DNA of 8,173 bases from CAZKZZ01 sp964557375 (GTDB lineage Bacteria > Spirochaetota > Spirochaetia > SPDA01 > CAZJBZ01), in the NCBI GenBank assembly GCA_964557375.1, contig CAZKZZ010000169.1:1-8173 (forward strand), read 5' to 3'. Positions 5,801 to 8,173 of this stretch are shown one piece after another (within the stretch, counting starts at the first letter, position 1; each line of letters starts with the position of its first letter). The notes beneath the pieces were generated by a model, which did not search any database, had not been told where the DNA came from, and saw only the letters and a program-made list of their open reading frames with translations. A program made the position numbers and the translations under genes.

Positions 5801-8173
5801 GTGAGCATTATCCAGAAATCATTAACAGGTACGGAATGTATTGGTATCGGGAACCGGGGAGAACCGGCTTTTCGATTTATCCGGGCGGTGCGGGATTTCA
5901 ATATCCGGATGCAGACATCACTTAAAACGGTTGTATTCTACCTCGAGGTGGAAAAAGATGCACCCTTTGTTCAGGAAGCAGATGTCGCAGTGCCGTTTCC
6001 TTCGAATGAGGGCTCCTCATATATTCAGCGGGAGCTGATGATGGATCTGTTCCGGGAAACCGGCTGCAGTGCGGTGTGGCTCGGTTGGGGGTTTCTCTCT
6101 GAAGATGCCGTTTTCGTAAAGATGATCGAGGAGAGCGGGATGATTTTTCTCGGTCCATCTTCCGGTGCCATGTACCTTTTAGGAGACAAGATCCAGGCAA
6201 AGGAATTAGCAGAAAAGGCCTCGGTACCGGTTGTTCCTTGGAGCAAAGGACCGGTGAGAACGTTGGAAGAGGCCGAACGGGTCGCTGAACAGATCGGTTA
6301 CCCCTGTATTATAAAGGCTGCAAATGCGGGCGGAGGTAGAGGAATCCGATTTGTCTATTCTTCGGATGAGCTTGCCTCCAGGTATCAATCTGCCCGGGAC
6401 GAAACCGTCCGGGTAACGGGTGATACCGTCGTGTTTATTGAACGGCTCGTGGAGAGAGGACGGCACCTCGAGGTACAGGTATTGGCAGACCGCCACGGGA
6501 ATGTTGCTACGTTCGGGGTCCGGGACTGTTCCGTACAGCGGCGGAATCAAAAAATTATCGAAGAGACCCCTCCTCCCCATTTTAGTGATGATAAAATCGA
6601 AGAGATAGAACGTGCTGCGGCTCGTCTTCTCAAAAGCGTCGATTACGAGAGTGCCGGAACGGTGGAGTTTCTCTACGATATGGACCGGGACCAATTCTAT
6701 TTCATGGAAGTAAACACAAGACTGCAGGTAGAGCATCCGATAACCGAAGAACTTTTTGGGATTGACCTCGTACAAGGCCAGCTGAGTATTGGGATGGGCC
6801 TTCCTGTCTACGAAGATGGTGGTGAAAATAACGGCCGTGGAGGGTACAGAACGAGCCGCTTTCTACACCCTGCCGCGGGAAGTGTTGTCGAGATACGGCT
6901 CAATGCGGAAGACCCTGACCTCGAATTTTCTCCCGCACCCGGGAAGGTAACGTTGTTTAAGCTGCCGGGCGGCCCGGGAGTTCGAGTAGATGCCGGAGTG
7001 TGGCAGGGAAGTACGATCCCGAATGAATTCGATTCGATGATCGGAAAAATAATTGCCCGAGGAAGAGACAGGAACGAGGCGATTGCCCGATTGAAGCGAG
7101 CACTCACCGAGCTTCAGATCCGTATCGAGGGGGGAACGACAAACAGAGCATTTGTAAAGCAGCTTCTCTCGACCTCCCGCATTAAAGAAGGTGGAGTACA
7201 CACTCGGTTTGTCGAGGAGTTTATTGGGAAACGGGATGAGGTAATCGAGCGGCCCCACTGGGACGCGGCGCTTTTGGCCGCTGCCGTAGAAAAATATATT
7301 ACCCACAGCCGTGAAGAGCTCGTCAATTTTAAGCAGCAGCTATCGTCAAACGGACAGCCGAGGGAAGTCGGACCTACCGAAGGAGTAGCGATCAAGCTAA
7401 AAGCGCACCATACCACGTACTCCTTTATCGTAAAGGCGATGGGAAACAACCATTACCACATCGAATATGAAAACAGTGTCATTCCTCTCCGATACTTTCA
7501 GCGGGAATCAAACAGTCTCATGATGTATGGGGAGACTAGGTATTGGGTTCAGACTGTACACCGCGGCGATAATTTACAGTGTGAAGTAGACGGAGTCCCC
7601 TATTTGATCGAGGTCGAATCGAGCGGAATGGTTCGGGCCTCTTCTCCGTCTATGGTACTCTCGATTCACGTCCAGCCTGGGCAGGAGGTGAAGAAGGGTG
7701 ATGTGCTCGTCTCCTTAGAGGCGATGAAAATGGAGATACTTATCTCAGCGCCGGAGCCGGGTGTGGTCCGGGAGGTCCTGGTAAAACCGGGAGAGCAGGT
7801 TGCAGCAGGAGAGCCGCTTCTCTATGTGGAGGTGCAAAAGGAAGGCGCGACTTCCGAAGGCGAGACTTCCGAGGTCGCTGTTTCGGAAGTTATTTCTTTT
7901 ACCGATACAGAAGGAGACAGTGAAAAACAATGGGATATTTTAGAGCGGGAATACAGGGCGGTATTCTTAGGTTATGATCACACTCCTGATGTGACTCCCC
8001 TCCTGCGAAGGATGATCGAGTTTGCAAAGCAGTGCAGTGAGTTCAAACAGCATCTTACCGAAACACTCTTTTCAGGCGTACAGATGTTTGCGGAAATCGA
8101 GCCTCTCTTTATGACCGGCAATATTGCTTCAGCAGGGGCCGCCCGTACAGCATCCTCTCAGGAATTACTCAGC
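5801..8173 (+). CDS. Single-chain multidomain acyl-CoA carboxylase, LCC-like (3' end cut off by window)
   Basis: Biotin-dependent enzyme that carboxylates biotin using ATP and bicarbonate, then transfers CO2 to an acyl-CoA. GTG 5801 follows GGAGG; 791 residues are in frame to the right edge. Biotin carboxylase, about 14-460: IGNRGEPAFR start, VWLGWGFLSED (92-102), LLGDK with Lys130, KAANAGGGRGIR with Lys172, RHLEVQV with His222, RDCSVQRRNQK (241-251), Glu289, MEVNTRLQVEH with Glu303, Asn305 and Arg307, and RLNAED with Arg366. These align with the E. coli AccC catalytic set, so the domain looks active. Residues about 470-600 look like a BT-type bridging region. Residues about 606-678 are the biotin carrier, with Lys643 in EAMKME. 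A low-complexity linker and a helical region (ILEREYRAVFLGYD...) follow. From memory, the VW.GWGF, VVPWS and FGVRDCSVQRRNQK motifs match the fused carboxylases of actinobacteria and the mycobacterial LCC rather than AccC. A carboxyltransferase is expected downstream. Substrate (acetyl-, propionyl- or long-chain acyl-CoA) cannot be told. Confidence 0.92.
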   Translation, partial: MSIIQKSLTGTECIGIGNRGEPAFRFIRAVRDFNIRMQTSLKTVVFYLEVEKDAPFVQEADVAVPFPSNEGSSYIQRELMMDLFRETGCSAVWLGWGFLSEDAVFVKMIEESGMIFLGPSSGAMYLLGDKIQAKELAEKASVPVVPWSKGPVRTLEEAERVAEQIGYPCIIKAANAGGGRGIRFVYSSDELASRYQSARDETVRVTGDTVVFIERLVERGRHLEVQVLADRHGNVATFGVRDCSVQRRNQKIIEETPPPHFSDDKIEEIERAAARLLKSVDYESAGTVEFLYDMDRDQFYFMEVNTRLQVEHPITEELFGIDLVQGQLSIGMGLPVYEDGGENNGRGGYRTSRFLHPAAGSVVEIRLNAEDPDLEFSPAPGKVTLFKLPGGPGVRVDAGVWQGSTIPNEFDSMIGKIIARGRDRNEAIARLKRALTELQIRIEGGTTNRAFVKQLLSTSRIKEGGVHTRFVEEFIGKRDEVIERPHWDAALLAAAVEKYITHSREELVNFKQQLSSNGQPREVGPTEGVAIKLKAHHTTYSFIVKAMGNNHYHIEYENSVIPLRYFQRESNSLMMYGETRYWVQTVHRGDNLQCEVDGVPYLIEVESSGMVRASSPSMVLSIHVQPGQEVKKGDVLVSLEAMKMEILISAPEPGVVREVLVKPGEQVAAGEPLLYVEVQKEGATSEGETSEVAVSEVISFTDTEGDSEKQWDILEREYRAVFLGYDHTPDVTPLLRRMIEFAKQCSEFKQHLTETLFSGVQMFAEIEPLFMTGNIASAGAARTASSQELLS
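7841..7870 (+). repeat. 15-bp tandem duplication in the carboxylase linker
   Basis: GAAGGCGCGACTTCC (7841-7855) is followed directly by GAAGGCGAGACTTCC (7856-7870), 14 of 15 bases identical, encoding EGATS-EGETS just after the biotin carrier domain. A third, decayed unit may follow (GAGGTCGC...). It lengthens a flexible linker that should let the biotin arm move between active sites. Confidence 0.7.

Noticed and set aside
6206..6775. 189-residue minus-strand frame opposite the biotin carboxylase
   Set aside because: The plus-strand biotin carboxylase has every catalytic motif in frame; this frame has none.

Overview
The window looks like chromosomal DNA from a spirochaete-like, free-living bacterium. 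This is inferred from protein style, not from a marker gene. The clearest hint is the N-terminal receiver of the histidine kinase at 3365-4426, which has the 'MDIDLG..DGT.AA..I....IPIVFHSGHT.EE' pattern I associate with spirochaete hybrid kinases. A FxsA-family protein, a divergent Crp/Fnr regulator and a tandem-Cache chemoreceptor fit but do not prove it. No RNA gene, insertion sequence, integrase or CRISPR array is visible. Almost all the sequence is coding, with short intergenic gaps.

Layout: seven genes run leftward (minus strand) from about 5703 to the left edge. In transcription order they are a Crp/Fnr-type regulator (5005-5703), fxsA (4472-4936), a soluble receiver-histidine kinase (3365-4426), a NarL/FixJ-type response regulator (2736-3368, 4-bp overlap with the kinase), a single-domain receiver protein (2259-2633), cheW (1763-2266, 8-bp overlap) and a methyl-accepting chemotaxis protein (1752 to the left edge, 3' end missing). 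One gene runs rightward from 5801 past the right edge. It is a large single-chain acyl-CoA carboxylase with biotin carboxylase, BT-like and biotin-carrier domains; the carboxyltransferase is expected beyond the window. A 97-bp gap separates it from the divergent Crp/Fnr gene.

Functionally the left part is a signalling block. A cytosolic kinase and its DNA-binding partner form a two-component pair, followed by a receiver/CheW/chemoreceptor operon. The starts of both units carry similar dyads built on TAACA...TGTTA (4436-4456, 2686-2704 and 2709-2727). This suggests, without proving it, that one regulator controls both. The right part is lipid or acyl-CoA metabolism: ATP-dependent carboxylation of biotin and transfer to an acyl-CoA.

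I do not see an evident new defence or mobile system. The points most worth a second look are the shared dyads, the possibly leaderless kinase promoter, the LCC-like carboxylase in an unexpected lineage, and the extra Cache-like module in the chemoreceptor.
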